Shown: in pieces, positions 16,531-24,776 of the stretch
Layout: each line of letters begins with the position of its first letter
Numbering within the stretch: the first letter of the stretch is position 1
Notes under the pieces: model-generated
What the model saw: the letters and a program-made list of their open reading frames with translations, nothing else
What the model was told of the DNA's origin: nothing
Database searches by the model: none
NCBI RefSeq assembly: GCF_900078365.1
Contig: NZ_LT598653.1
Coordinates: forward strand, 1,426,001 to 1,490,000
Direction of reading: 5' to 3'
Origin: an uncultured Sphingopyxis sp.
Lineage (GTDB): Bacteria > Pseudomonadota > Alphaproteobacteria > Sphingomonadales > Sphingomonadaceae
Length of the DNA: 64,000 bases
Position numbers and translations under genes: made by a program

Positions 16531-18057
16531 TTAGTTGGGTATGGCGATCAGATGATTCAATGGGTGCTGCGCGCGGCCGTTGGCGCGCAGGCCCGTCAGA
16601 CGCTGCGAGGCGACCGACCAGCGCAGCGGCGTCGCGATCGGGATGAAGGGGGCGTAGCGCACCAGCACCGCCTCGGCCTCGCCGATCTGCTGGCGGCGCT
16701 GGCCGGTGTCGATATTGGCGGTCGCCAGCGCGATCAGATCCTGCGCTTCGCGGTTGCACAGCGTATCGCGCCGGCACGACAGGCGGCGGAGCGCCCATAT
16801 CGGATCGTCGTTCGGCGCGACCTCGTCGATCAGGCGCAGGTCGGCGGTCGACGCCATGGCGACGCGGCGGCTCGGCACGCCGATCGCTTTGAAGTCGGCC
16901 GCGACATAAGCGAACAGGATGCGCCCGCCCGGGGTGTCCGGAACCGCGATGCGCAGCGGCTCGATCTCGCGCCCCGCGGCGCGCCACGCATCGACGACGC
17001 GTTTCGCCTGGGCGAGCCGCGAGGCTTCGTCGAACTCGGCCCAGGCGGGAACCAGCGGCACGGGGCCGCCGTCGCGCGCGTAGAGCGCGGGGCGCAGCGT
17101 GACCTGCGATTGCCATTCGGTCAGACCAAAGGCCTCGATCAGCCGCTCGCGCCGGACCGCGCGGACGAGCGCGCCGCGATTGACGTCGGTCGCGAGGAAC
17201 CCCTCCGCACGCACGAAGGACAAGCCGAACAGACCGGGCACCGGATCGACGACGAGGCGGGAGCGGCCGATGTTCGACGCGACGAAATAGGGCAGGGTCG
17301 AAAAGCGGCCCCCGATCACCCCGTCGGCATAGCCGTTCTTGAACCGCGCGAGCGCGCCCTCGGGTGAGGTGCCGACGAGTTCGATCGAGGCGGCGGGGTC
17401 GTTGGCGGCCGCCTCGGCGGCTTCGGAATCCTCGGCGAGCGGGTCCGGGACGGGCGAGAGCAACACCGCGCGGCCGATCTTGCGCGCGCGCATCGGGCCC
17501 CAGCTCATGCCCCTGTTGACGATCGCCATCGACGGCTGGGCGAGCAACTCGAGGATCGCGGGCTGCGGCACCGAGAGGCGGATTTCGATGACGGCGTCGG
17601 TCATCGCCTTGATCGTCTCGATCTCCGGAAAATCATCTTTCAGGACGTGGCGGCTGGCGGGCGCGAGATAATCGCGCAGAATCTTGGCGACATTCTCGGC
17701 CGTCACCTTGCGGCCATTGGTCCATTTGGCTTCGCGAAGGCGGAAGATATAGCTGCGCCCGTCGGCGGTGACGGTCCAGCGGTCGGCGAGACCCGTGTCG
17801 ATCTGACCCTCGCCGTCATAGCTGACGAGCCCCTGCGAGGTCGCATCGAGCAGCGCGGCATTGGCGCTCGACAGCTCGCCGGAAAGCGGGGTGGCGGTGG
17901 TGTTGAGCGTGCCGATGGCGGCGATCTTCACGGGACCGCGCTCGCCGAACAGACCGCAACCGGCGAGAGTCAGGGCGATCAGAGCGGCGACGCCGATATG
18001 GCCGCGGCGCAGTCTTGTCTTTTTGCTGGCCCGGTGATTGTCCTGATGTTGCGGCAT
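16531..18057 (-). CDS. ABC transporter substrate-binding lipoprotein (peptide/nickel type, SBP_bac_5)
   Basis: A 508-residue periplasmic solute-binding protein of the oligopeptide/dipeptide family. After a basic N-terminus there is a lipobox (LTLAGC) near residue 35, and then the family pattern NTTATPLSGEL, LVSYDGEGQIDTGLADRWTV and KWTNGRKVTAENV. No permease or ATPase genes are next to it, so it is an orphan here. Start choice is uncertain: ATG at 18057 or 18069, or a GTG at 18117; I took the one giving the shortest leader before the lipobox. Confidence 0.82.
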   Translation of the reverse strand: MPQHQDNHRASKKTRLRRGHIGVAALIALTLAGCGLFGERGPVKIAAIGTLNTTATPLSGELSSANAALLDATSQGLVSYDGEGQIDTGLADRWTVTADGRSYIFRLREAKWTNGRKVTAENVAKILRDYLAPASRHVLKDDFPEIETIKAMTDAVIEIRLSVPQPAILELLAQPSMAIVNRGMSWGPMRARKIGRAVLLSPVPDPLAEDSEAAEAAANDPAASIELVGTSPEGALARFKNGYADGVIGGRFSTLPYFVASNIGRSRLVVDPVPGLFGLSFVRAEGFLATDVNRGALVRAVRRERLIEAFGLTEWQSQVTLRPALYARDGGPVPLVPAWAEFDEASRLAQAKRVVDAWRAAGREIEPLRIAVPDTPGGRILFAYVAADFKAIGVPSRRVAMASTADLRLIDEVAPNDDPIWALRRLSCRRDTLCNREAQDLIALATANIDTGQRRQQIGEAEAVLVRYAPFIPIATPLRWSVASQRLTGLRANGRAQHPLNHLIAIPN

Positions 18058-18162
18058 GGAAGGCATCATAGGGATAAGCGGCGAAACCGGAAGGGGCGAT
18101 CCGGACCGCTCACTCACGAAAGGAGCCGGCGCCGATTAAGGGAAAAGCTCGAACGCCGGGCG

Positions 18163-19512
18163 TCACTTCTTCGTTGCCGGGCGGGTTATTTCGGCGTCGC
18201 CATAGGCGGGAGCGAGGGGCGCACCCTTGGCATAGTCGATCAGCAACCGGAAATAGCCGGGGGTGAAGCGGGTCGACACGCGCGATCCGTCGGGCGCGGT
18301 CTCGAATTCGGTCATGCCATGTTCGGCCTTGGGAAAGACGGCGAGGGTGATCGGCCGGCCTGCGGCGATCAGGCCCTTGATCCGCCGCGCGGTCTCGCCG
18401 GCCGGCGCATCGATATCCTGCCCGCCGAGCGCCCAGAGCTGCGGCACGCCCACCGCGCGGAGCGTCGGCATCGGGTCGTAGTGGACGGGAGTGCCGAACC
18501 GATAGACCTGCCCCTTGGTCCGGATCTCTTCGGCGGTCATGCCGAGGATAAGGTGGGTGTAATTGCCGTAGACATCCTTGTACCACGGCTCGTCGCGATA
18601 GCGTGCGCGTACCGCATCGAGTTCCTCGATCCCGTCGGTCATCCCGCTTGCGAAGATGCGGGTCGTCGCGGCGCCGATTTCCTGCGCCTTGGCGATCACG
18701 TCGGGGCCATAGCCCTTGAGCCCCATCTGAAAGGCGATGGCTTCGCGATCCTCGTCGGCGACCGACACCGCGAGGCCGAAGCTGACGATCAGGAAGTCGA
18801 CCTGCGTCCGCGTCGCCGCGAGCGGCGCGATCCAGCCGCCCTGGCTCGGCCCCTGAAAGCCGAAGCGCGCGCCGCGCGCGCCAGCCATCCGCCGCGTCTC
18901 GGCGAGCGCGGCGACGGCGTCGTCGGCGAGCAGAGAAAAAACCTGTGTATATTTGTCGCCCGACGCGCCGGTGCCGCGCTTGTCATAGACGAAGGCGCCG
19001 ATGCCCGCGGCGGGAAGCATGCGCTGCAGCGCATTGGTATCGCGCGCCGAGGTGAACTCCGCGCCGTGAAGCAGCACGACGATCGGGACGGGGCCGTCGC
19101 CGGGCGGCATCACCAGCCGGCCGGCGAGGCGGGTGCCGTGGCTGGTGAAGCTGGTCTCGCGCGTTTCGAGCGGGATTTGACGCCCGACGCGCTCGCCGAA
19201 CTGCATCGTCTTTGCGGCGCAGTCGAACCGGACCGTCAGCCCGTCGGGGCGCCCCGTCCAGCCGGCGGTGCCGGCCCAGTGATCGCCATCGCGTTTCAAC
19301 TCGCCGCTCGCCCCGTCGAAGCCGCGCCAGCGCAGCGCGCCTTCGCTGGCCGCGGCGACATCGATGACGCTGCCGTCGGACAGACGATAGGCACCTTGGG
19401 CGCAGTCGGTTTCGGCCGCGGCGGCCGGGGCTGCGACGAGCAAGGCGGCGATCAGGGCGGCCAGATGCCGGGGAATGGGGTTGCCGCGAAGCATGGATTG
19501 GACTGCCAGCAT
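18163..19512 (-). CDS. Secreted alpha/beta hydrolase
   Basis: A 449-residue exported hydrolase. A signal peptide (ALIAALLVAAPAAAAET) precedes a roughly 100-residue N-terminal domain, then the hydrolase fold: IVVLLHGAEF (oxyanion turn), nucleophile in FQGPSQGGW, Asp in LGGQDIDAP and His in KAEHGM. The substrate is unknown; an esterase or peptidase role is likely. The ATG at 19512 has GAGAG six bases upstream; a longer frame would run into the tRNA-Leu gene, which rules it out. Confidence 0.85.
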   Translation of the reverse strand: MLAVQSMLRGNPIPRHLAALIAALLVAAPAAAAETDCAQGAYRLSDGSVIDVAAASEGALRWRGFDGASGELKRDGDHWAGTAGWTGRPDGLTVRFDCAAKTMQFGERVGRQIPLETRETSFTSHGTRLAGRLVMPPGDGPVPIVVLLHGAEFTSARDTNALQRMLPAAGIGAFVYDKRGTGASGDKYTQVFSLLADDAVAALAETRRMAGARGARFGFQGPSQGGWIAPLAATRTQVDFLIVSFGLAVSVADEDREAIAFQMGLKGYGPDVIAKAQEIGAATTRIFASGMTDGIEELDAVRARYRDEPWYKDVYGNYTHLILGMTAEEIRTKGQVYRFGTPVHYDPMPTLRAVGVPQLWALGGQDIDAPAGETARRIKGLIAAGRPITLAVFPKAEHGMTEFETAPDGSRVSTRFTPGYFRLLIDYAKGAPLAPAYGDAEITRPATKK

Positions 19513-19574
19513 GAGGTCTCTCACCCGAAAGATGCGAAAGATAGGCAAGGATGCGCTTCCCGTTGGGTTCATCA

Positions 19575-19660
19575 TGGTGCGGACGGCGGGACTTGAACCC
19601 GCATGACACTAGGCCGGCAGATTTTAAGTCTGCTGCGTCTACCGATTTCGCCACGTCCGC
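19575..19660 (-). tRNA. tRNA-Leu(UAA)
   Basis: Read on the minus strand, an acceptor stem GCGGACG pairs with CGTCCGC, there is a long variable arm, the T-loop reads GGGTTCAAGTCCC, and the anticodon loop CTTAAAA gives UAA. The CCA end is encoded. Confidence 0.97.
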
Positions 19661-19747
19661 GCGGGGTTTGGTCAAGCCGATGGGCCGGTGGAGGTCAAGC
19701 GATGTTTGGCGCTTCACGCGATGCGGCGGCTCGGCTAAACGCATGGC

Positions 19748-20731
19748 ATGACAGTGGTTCTCCAGATTTCCGGCCTCGGAAAAACCTATAAGAGCGGTCA
19801 CAAAGCACTGAGCGACGTCGACCTATCGATCAACAAGGGCGAGATTTTCGCGCTGCTCGGGCCGAACGGCGCGGGCAAGACCACCACCATTCTGATGTTG
19901 CTGGTCTTGCCCGCGCCGTTGATGATCAGCATCGTCTGCGGCATCGTCACGCCGAGCGCGGGAACGGTGACCGTCGGCGGACATGATCATGCCCGCGATT
20001 ACCGCGCGGCGCGCTCGCTGATCGGGCTGGTGCCGCAGGAACTGCACACCGATGCGTTCGAAACGGTGCTGGCGACGGTGAGTTTTTCGCGCGGCCTGTT
20101 CGGCAAGCCCAAGGACCCGGCGTTCATCGAACAATTGCTCAAGGACCTGTCGCTGTGGGACAAGCGCGCGTCGAAGATCATGGAATTGTCGGGCGGCATG
20201 AAGCGCCGCGTGATGATCGCGAAGGCGCTCTCCCACGAACCCGAAATCCTGTTTCTCGACGAACCGACCGCGGGCGTCGACGTCGAACTGCGCCGCGACA
20301 TGTGGAACATGGTGCGGTCCTTGCGCGAACGCGGGGTCACGATCATCCTCACCACCCATTATATCGAGGAGGCCGAGGAAATGGCCGACCGCGTCGGGGT
20401 GATCACCGGCGGGCGGCTGATTCTGGTCGAGCAGAAGGATGAACTGATCAAGAAACTCGGGCGCAAGACGCTGACGCTCAATCTCGTCGATCCGTTGACG
20501 GCGATCCCCGATGAACTGGCGCAGTGGAAGCTCGAACTGGCGGGCGAGGGCAATGAGCTGGTCTATGAATTCGACAGCCGCGCCGAAGCGACCGGCGTGC
20601 CCTCGCTGCTGCGGCGGATGACCGACATCGGGGTGCAGTTCAAGGATCTGCACACAAGGCAAAGCTCGCTCGAGGATATTTTCGTGGGGCTGGTGCATGA
20701 ATCGAACGGTGCGAAAGGAGAAGCCGCATGA
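19748..20731 (+). CDS. ABC-2 type transporter ATP-binding protein with insertion after Walker A
   Basis: A 327-residue ATPase that should power export together with the permease encoded next. Walker A (GPNGAGKTT), the signature (ELSGGMKRR), Walker B (ILFLDEPTAGVD) and the H-loop (ILTTHYIEEAEE) are all present. Directly after GKTT there is an extra 13-residue stretch (TILMLLVLPAPLM) before ISIVCGIVTPS, where relatives run straight on with LISIVCGI. The DNA coding for this stretch contains a perfect inverted copy of the Walker A coding sequence. The frame remains open. Whether the protein can still bind and hydrolyse ATP is doubtful. Confidence 0.85.
   Translation: MTVVLQISGLGKTYKSGHKALSDVDLSINKGEIFALLGPNGAGKTTTILMLLVLPAPLMISIVCGIVTPSAGTVTVGGHDHARDYRAARSLIGLVPQELHTDAFETVLATVSFSRGLFGKPKDPAFIEQLLKDLSLWDKRASKIMELSGGMKRRVMIAKALSHEPEILFLDEPTAGVDVELRRDMWNMVRSLRERGVTIILTTHYIEEAEEMADRVGVITGGRLILVEQKDELIKKLGRKTLTLNLVDPLTAIPDELAQWKLELAGEGNELVYEFDSRAEATGVPSLLRRMTDIGVQFKDLHTRQSSLEDIFVGLVHESNGAKGEAA
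19865..19920. repeat. Perfect 19-bp inverted repeat inside the Walker A coding region
   Basis: The left arm at 19865-19883 (AACGGCGCGGGCAAGACCA) codes for NGAGKT; its exact reverse complement is at 19902-19920, separated by 18 bases. The right arm lies inside the 39-base stretch that relatives lack, so it looks like a template-switch duplication rather than ancestral sequence. Confidence 0.92.
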
Positions 20732-21495
20732 CCGCGAACTGGCGCGGCGTGCGCGCGATCTACGCTTTCGAAATGGCGCGCTTCGGGCGCACCTTCTGGA
20801 CCAGCCTGATGCTGCCGGTGATCACCACCGCGCTCTATTTCGTCGTCTTCGGATCGGCGATCGGCAGCCGGATGGCCGAGGTCAGCGACGTCCCCTATGG
20901 CGCCTTCATTGTCCCCGGGCTGATGATGCTGACGATGTTCACCGAAAGCATCAGCAACGCGTCGTTCGGCATCTATATGCCCAAATGGACGGGGACGATC
21001 TACGAAATGCTGTCGGCGCCGCTGTCGCCGCTGGAGACCGTGATCGCTTATGTCGGCGCGGCGGCGACAAAGTCGGTGGTCATCGGTTCGATCATCTTTG
21101 CGACCGCGCACCTGTTCGTCGATGTGCAGGTCGCGCACCCGCTGCTGATGGCCGCCTTCATGGTCCTGATGGCGGTGACCTTTTGCCTGTTCGGCTTCAT
21201 CATCGGCATCTGGGCGCAAAGCTTCGAGCAGCTTCAGGTCATCCCGATGCTCGTCATCTATCCGCTGACCTTTTTAGGCGGCGCCTTCTACTCGCTCGAC
21301 ATGCTGCCCGCCGCGTGGCGGACGGTGACGCTGTTCAATCCCGTCGTCTATCTGATCAGCGGCTTCCGCTGGACCTTCTTCGGCAAGGGCGACGTCGGGA
21401 TCGAGGTCAGCATGGGCGCGGTCACGCTCTTCCTGGCGCTATGCCTCGGCGTGATCTTCTGGGTGTTCCGGACGGGGTATCGGCTGAAGAATTGA
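20728..21495 (+). CDS. ABC-2 type transporter permease
   Basis: A 255-residue membrane protein with six predicted helices, partner of the ATPase gene which it overlaps by ATGA. The family motifs FVVFGSAIG near the N-terminus, MLTMFTESISNASFGIY in the middle and FLGGAFYSLDMLPAAWR near the C-terminus are those of ABC-2 exporters for drugs or polysaccharide-like compounds. The cargo cannot be named. The gene itself looks intact although its ATPase is altered. Confidence 0.92.
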   Translation: MTANWRGVRAIYAFEMARFGRTFWTSLMLPVITTALYFVVFGSAIGSRMAEVSDVPYGAFIVPGLMMLTMFTESISNASFGIYMPKWTGTIYEMLSAPLSPLETVIAYVGAAATKSVVIGSIIFATAHLFVDVQVAHPLLMAAFMVLMAVTFCLFGFIIGIWAQSFEQLQVIPMLVIYPLTFLGGAFYSLDMLPAAWRTVTLFNPVVYLISGFRWTFFGKGDVGIEVSMGAVTLFLALCLGVIFWVFRTGYRLKN

Positions 21496-21514
21496 GCGCC
21501 GAGCAAAGAAATAA

Positions 21515-21598
21515 CGTCATTGCGAGCGTAGCGAAGCAATCCAGGGCGGTTTACGCACCTCTGGATTGCCGCGTCGCCTTCGGCTCCTCGCAATGACG
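21515..21598. repeat. Type D palindromic repeat element
   Basis: A full type D element between the convergent permease and ihfB genes, starting 20 bases after the permease stop and ending 24 bases from the ihfB stop. It shares CATTGCGAGCGTAGCGAAGC with the copy at 15978. Confidence 0.9.
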
Positions 21599-21621
21599 AG
21601 ATCGGTGCAAGTGATTGAAGC

Positions 21622-21900
21622 TCAGCTGTTCAGCCGCTCGCGCATTTCCTTGCCCGGTTTGAAATAGGGCACGTTTTTCGCCTTCACGTCGACGGCCGCC
21701 CCGGTGCGGGGGTTGCGGCCGGTGCGCGATTCGCGCGCGCGGGTCGAGAAGGCGCCGAAGCCGCGCAGTTCGACGCGGCCGCCCGCCGCGAGCTGATCGA
21801 CGATGGAATCGAAGAAGGTGTCGACGATGCGCTCGACTTCCTCGAGCCGCAAATCGCTGTTTTCGCTCGCGATCTTTTGAACCAGTTCTGACCGGATCAT
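21622..21900 (-). CDS. ihfB: Integration host factor subunit beta
   Basis: A 92-residue DNA-bending protein of the HU/IHF family. It starts MIRSELVQKIA and carries the beta-ribbon arm region VELRGFGAFSTRARESRTGRNPRTG that inserts its Pro into the minor groove. It lies downstream of rpsA as in many alpha- and gammaproteobacteria, which supports assignment to the beta subunit. A terminator separates it from rpsA, so it has its own promoter in the 200-base gap upstream. Confidence 0.95.
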   Translation of the reverse strand: MIRSELVQKIASENSDLRLEEVERIVDTFFDSIVDQLAAGGRVELRGFGAFSTRARESRTGRNPRTGAAVDVKAKNVPYFKPGKEMRERLNS

Positions 21901-22042
21901 GTGCTTCCCCTAATATACAGTCACGCATTCCCCGCCGAAGCGAGGTTCCGGTCGTTGCCGGCCCATGGTGCGTGAGACCCCTCCCAACGCGTCCGCTAAG
22001 GTATCACGAATCGCGGTCCGGTCAAAAATATATCACGACAAG

Positions 22043-22079
22043 AAAAAGGCCCGCAGAGGGACACTCTGCGGGCCTTTTC
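22043..22079 (-). terminator. Rho-independent terminator of rpsA
   Basis: On the minus strand a hairpin with arms AAAGGCCCGCAGAG and CTCTGCGGGCCTTT and a four-base loop is followed by a run of T. It lies 25 bases after the rpsA stop. The A-rich left side means it could work in both directions. Confidence 0.92.
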
Positions 22080-22104
22080 TGTTGCCTGACGGCGAGAAGG
22101 AGGA

Positions 22105-23817
22105 TCAGTCCTTCTTGCCGGCCTTCAGCGCTTCGCCGAGGATGTCGCCAAGCGACGCACCCGAGTCCGACGAGCCGTACTGCGCGACGGCTTCCTTCTC
22201 TTCGGCGATCTGCATCGCCTTGACCGAGAAGTTCGGCTTTTTCGAACGGTCGAAACCGATGACCATCGCGTCGAACTTCTGGCCGACCTGATAGCGTTCG
22301 GCGCGCTGTTCGTCGCGGTCGCGGCCAAGGTCGGCGCGCTTGATGAAGCCGGTGGCGCCATCTTCGCCGGCCTGCACTTCGAGGCCATTGTCGCGGACTT
22401 CGAGGACCGTGACGGTGACGATGTCGTTTTTCTTCACCGAACCCGCGGCGCTGACGCCGCCGCCGACGGCCGGAGCGCCCTTTTCAAGCTGCTTGATGCC
22501 GAGGCTGATGCGTTCCTTTTCGACATCGACGTCGAGGACGACAACCTGCACGCTCTCGCCCTTGCGGTGGAGGTGCAGCGCTTCTTCGCCCGAGATGCCC
22601 CACGCGATGTCCGACATGTGGACCATGCCGTCAACGTCGCCCGGCAGGCCGACGAACAGACCGAATTCGGTCGCGTTCTTGACTTCGCCTTCGACGACCG
22701 AGCCGACCGGGTGGGCTTCCGCAAAGGCGCCCCAGGGGTTCGACTGGGCCTGCTTGAGACCGAGCGAAATGCGGCGCTTGTCGCTGTCGACTTCGAGGAC
22801 GATGACGTCGACTTCCTGGCTCGTCGAAACGATCTTGCCGGGGTGGACGTTCTTCTTGACCCACGACATTTCGCTGACGTGGACCAGGCCTTCGATGCCG
22901 GCTTCGAGTTCGACGAACGCGCCGTAATCGGTGATGTTCGTGACCGTGCCGGTGAGCTTCGCGCCGACCGGATATTTGGCGGCGACGCCTTCCCACGGAT
23001 CGCTTTCGAGCTGCTTCATGCCGAGGCTGATGCGCTGCGTGTCGCGGTTGATGCGGATGATCTGGACGCGGACTGTGTCACCGATGTTGATGACTTCGCT
23101 CGGGTGGTTGACGCGCTTGTAGCTCATGTCGGTGACATGGAGCAGGCCGTCGATGCCGCCGAGGTCGACGAACGCACCATAATCGGTGATGTTCTTGACC
23201 GCGCCTTCGATGATCTGGCCTTCTTCGAGGTTCTGGATCAGGCCCGAACGCTGTTCGGCGCGCGTTTCCTCGAGGATGGCGCGGCGCGACACGACGATGT
23301 TGCCGCGGCGGCGATCCATCTTGAGGATCTGGAACGGCTGCGGCAGGTCCATGAGCGGGCCGACGTCGCGCACGGGGCGGATGTCGACCTGGCTGCCCGG
23401 AAGGAAGGCCACGGCGCCGCCGAGGTCGACGGTGAAGCCGCCCTTGACGCGGCCGAAGATGACGCCTTCGACGCGGGCTTCCTTGTTGAATTCTTCTTCG
23501 AGGCGGTCCCAGGCGGCTTCGCGGCGCGCACGGTCGCGCGAGAGCATGGTTTCGCCATTGGCGTTTTCGACGCGGTCGACATAGACTTCGACTTCGTCGC
23601 CGACGTTGAGGTCGGCCTTCTGGCCCGGCATCGCGAATTCGCGAAGCGGCACGCGGCCTTCGCTCTTCAGGCCGATGTCGATCACTGCCAGGTCGTTTTC
23701 GATCGCGGTCACGGTGCCCTTGACGACGCGGCCTTCAAAGCCGCCATCAGCACCACCCAGCGATTCGTCGAGCATCGCGGCGAAATCGTCGCGCGACGGA
23801 AAAGCCGTAGAGGCCAT
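22105..23817 (-). CDS. rpsA: 30S ribosomal protein S1
   Basis: A 570-residue protein with six S1 RNA-binding repeats, for example the units with GAVKNITDYGAFVDLGGIDGLLHVTDMSYKR-type signatures at about residues 195-265 and 280-350 (given here only as landmarks). It binds mRNA leaders and brings them to the ribosome. Length matches S1 of alphaproteobacteria. The order aroA-cmk-rpsA-ihfB is conserved. A 330-base gap with a terminator precedes it, so it is probably transcribed from its own strong promoter. Confidence 0.97.
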   Translation of the reverse strand: MASTAFPSRDDFAAMLDESLGGADGGFEGRVVKGTVTAIENDLAVIDIGLKSEGRVPLREFAMPGQKADLNVGDEVEVYVDRVENANGETMLSRDRARREAAWDRLEEEFNKEARVEGVIFGRVKGGFTVDLGGAVAFLPGSQVDIRPVRDVGPLMDLPQPFQILKMDRRRGNIVVSRRAILEETRAEQRSGLIQNLEEGQIIEGAVKNITDYGAFVDLGGIDGLLHVTDMSYKRVNHPSEVINIGDTVRVQIIRINRDTQRISLGMKQLESDPWEGVAAKYPVGAKLTGTVTNITDYGAFVELEAGIEGLVHVSEMSWVKKNVHPGKIVSTSQEVDVIVLEVDSDKRRISLGLKQAQSNPWGAFAEAHPVGSVVEGEVKNATEFGLFVGLPGDVDGMVHMSDIAWGISGEEALHLHRKGESVQVVVLDVDVEKERISLGIKQLEKGAPAVGGGVSAAGSVKKNDIVTVTVLEVRDNGLEVQAGEDGATGFIKRADLGRDRDEQRAERYQVGQKFDAMVIGFDRSKKPNFSVKAMQIAEEKEAVAQYGSSDSGASLGDILGEALKAGKKD

Positions 23818-24146
23818 AGAGTGTCTTCCTTACTTCATTTGTTCCGGCCAAGCGGTTGGTTCCGCTGGTCTTGTGGCCGATCCGTCCCGTCCGCCGGATG
23901 CGAGGCGGGACATCGTCGGGGCGCTCGAAAGGCGAGACACGGGCAAAGCAAAAAGGGCGCGACGAGTGCGTCCCGTCACGCCCGGCGCTCGACATGCAAG
24001 CGACGGCTCATCCGTGCCTCGACCGGCAAAGCGCCCGTCGGACGGCGCGCATATAGGCGCGCGGGGGCGGCTCGGCAAGGGAAAAGGCCGTTCCGCGTGA
24101 ACCATTCTCTTCTCTGCGGCCTCCGCGCTTCTGCGCGAATATTCCG
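23818..24146. promoter_or_regulatory. cmk-rpsA intergenic region, presumed rpsA promoter and leader
   Basis: This 330-base stretch has no credible gene. It contains a hairpin with a T-run at 23950-23983 that would end cmk transcripts, and about 130 bases of leader before rpsA. S1 commonly controls its own translation through such leaders, but no specific structure could be assigned by eye. Confidence 0.4.
23950..23983 (-). terminator. Rho-independent terminator between cmk and rpsA
   Basis: Read on the minus strand, GGGCGTGACG and CGTCGCGCCC pair (one G-T pair) around a nine-base loop and are followed by TTTTTG. It should separate the aroA-cmk transcript from rpsA, or serve as an attenuator in the rpsA leader. 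Confidence 0.75.
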
Positions 24147-24776
24147 TCAGTCGCGCCCCTCGACTTTGCCTTCGACGAAGGCGATCGCCGCCGCGATCGC
24201 CGCGTCGCGGTCGAGCGTGGTGTTGTCGAGCAGCAGCGCATCCGCGGCGCGGAGCAGCGGTGCGTCGGCGCGGCCGGTGTCGCGGGCGTCGCGGGCGTGG
24301 ATGTCGGCGAGGACGGCTTCATAGCCGACCTCCACGCCGCGCCCCAGCATCTCGGCATGGCGGCGGCGGGCGCGTTCCTCGGGGGTGGCGGTCACGAACA
24401 GCTTGGCGTCGGCGTGCGGCGCGATCACCGTGCCGATGTCGCGCCCGTCGAGCACCGCGCCGCCGGGCTGGTTCGCGAAATCGACCTGCCGCTGGAACAG
24501 GGCGCGGCGCACGGCGGGATGCACCGACACGCGGCTCGCGAGCCCGCCGGTGGTTTCATAGCGCAGCGCCGGATCATCGAGCAGGCTGTCGGGAAAGTCG
24601 CACGCGGCGAGCGCATCGTCGGCATCGTCGGCATCGCCGTGGTTGAGCTGCGTCTGATAACCGACCGCGCGATAGAGTAGCCCGGTGTCGAGCACGGGCA
24701 GGCCGAAATGTGTCGCGAGCGCGCGGGCGATCGTGCCCTTGCCCGACGCGGTGGGGCCATCGACCGCGATGATCAT
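24147..24776 (-). CDS. cmk: Cytidylate kinase
   Basis: A 209-residue nucleoside monophosphate kinase that phosphorylates CMP and dCMP. It starts MIIAVDGPTASGKGT, where the P-loop GPTASGKGT is diagnostic; DTGLLYRAV and LDGRDIGTVI (the NMP-binding region) follow. The ATG overlaps the aroA stop (ATGA), which fixes the start; a much longer open frame upstream is a shadow of aroA. Confidence 0.96.
   Translation of the reverse strand: MIIAVDGPTASGKGTIARALATHFGLPVLDTGLLYRAVGYQTQLNHGDADDADDALAACDFPDSLLDDPALRYETTGGLASRVSVHPAVRRALFQRQVDFANQPGGAVLDGRDIGTVIAPHADAKLFVTATPEERARRRHAEMLGRGVEVGYEAVLADIHARDARDTGRADAPLLRAADALLLDNTTLDRDAAIAAAIAFVEGKVEGRD

Noticed and set aside
14284..17367. 1,027-residue open frame on the plus strand
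   Set aside because: It is antisense to prolyl oligopeptidase, DUF4112 and the solute-binding protein genes, has an Arg/Asp/Gly-rich shadow composition, and no domain is recognisable.
19513..19575. Longer start for the secreted alpha/beta hydrolase
   Set aside because: It reaches into the tRNA-Leu gene and lacks a ribosome binding site; 19512 has one.
22567..24324. 585-residue plus-strand frame over rpsA
   Set aside because: Entirely antisense to rpsA and the terminator region, with Asp/Val-rich shadow composition.
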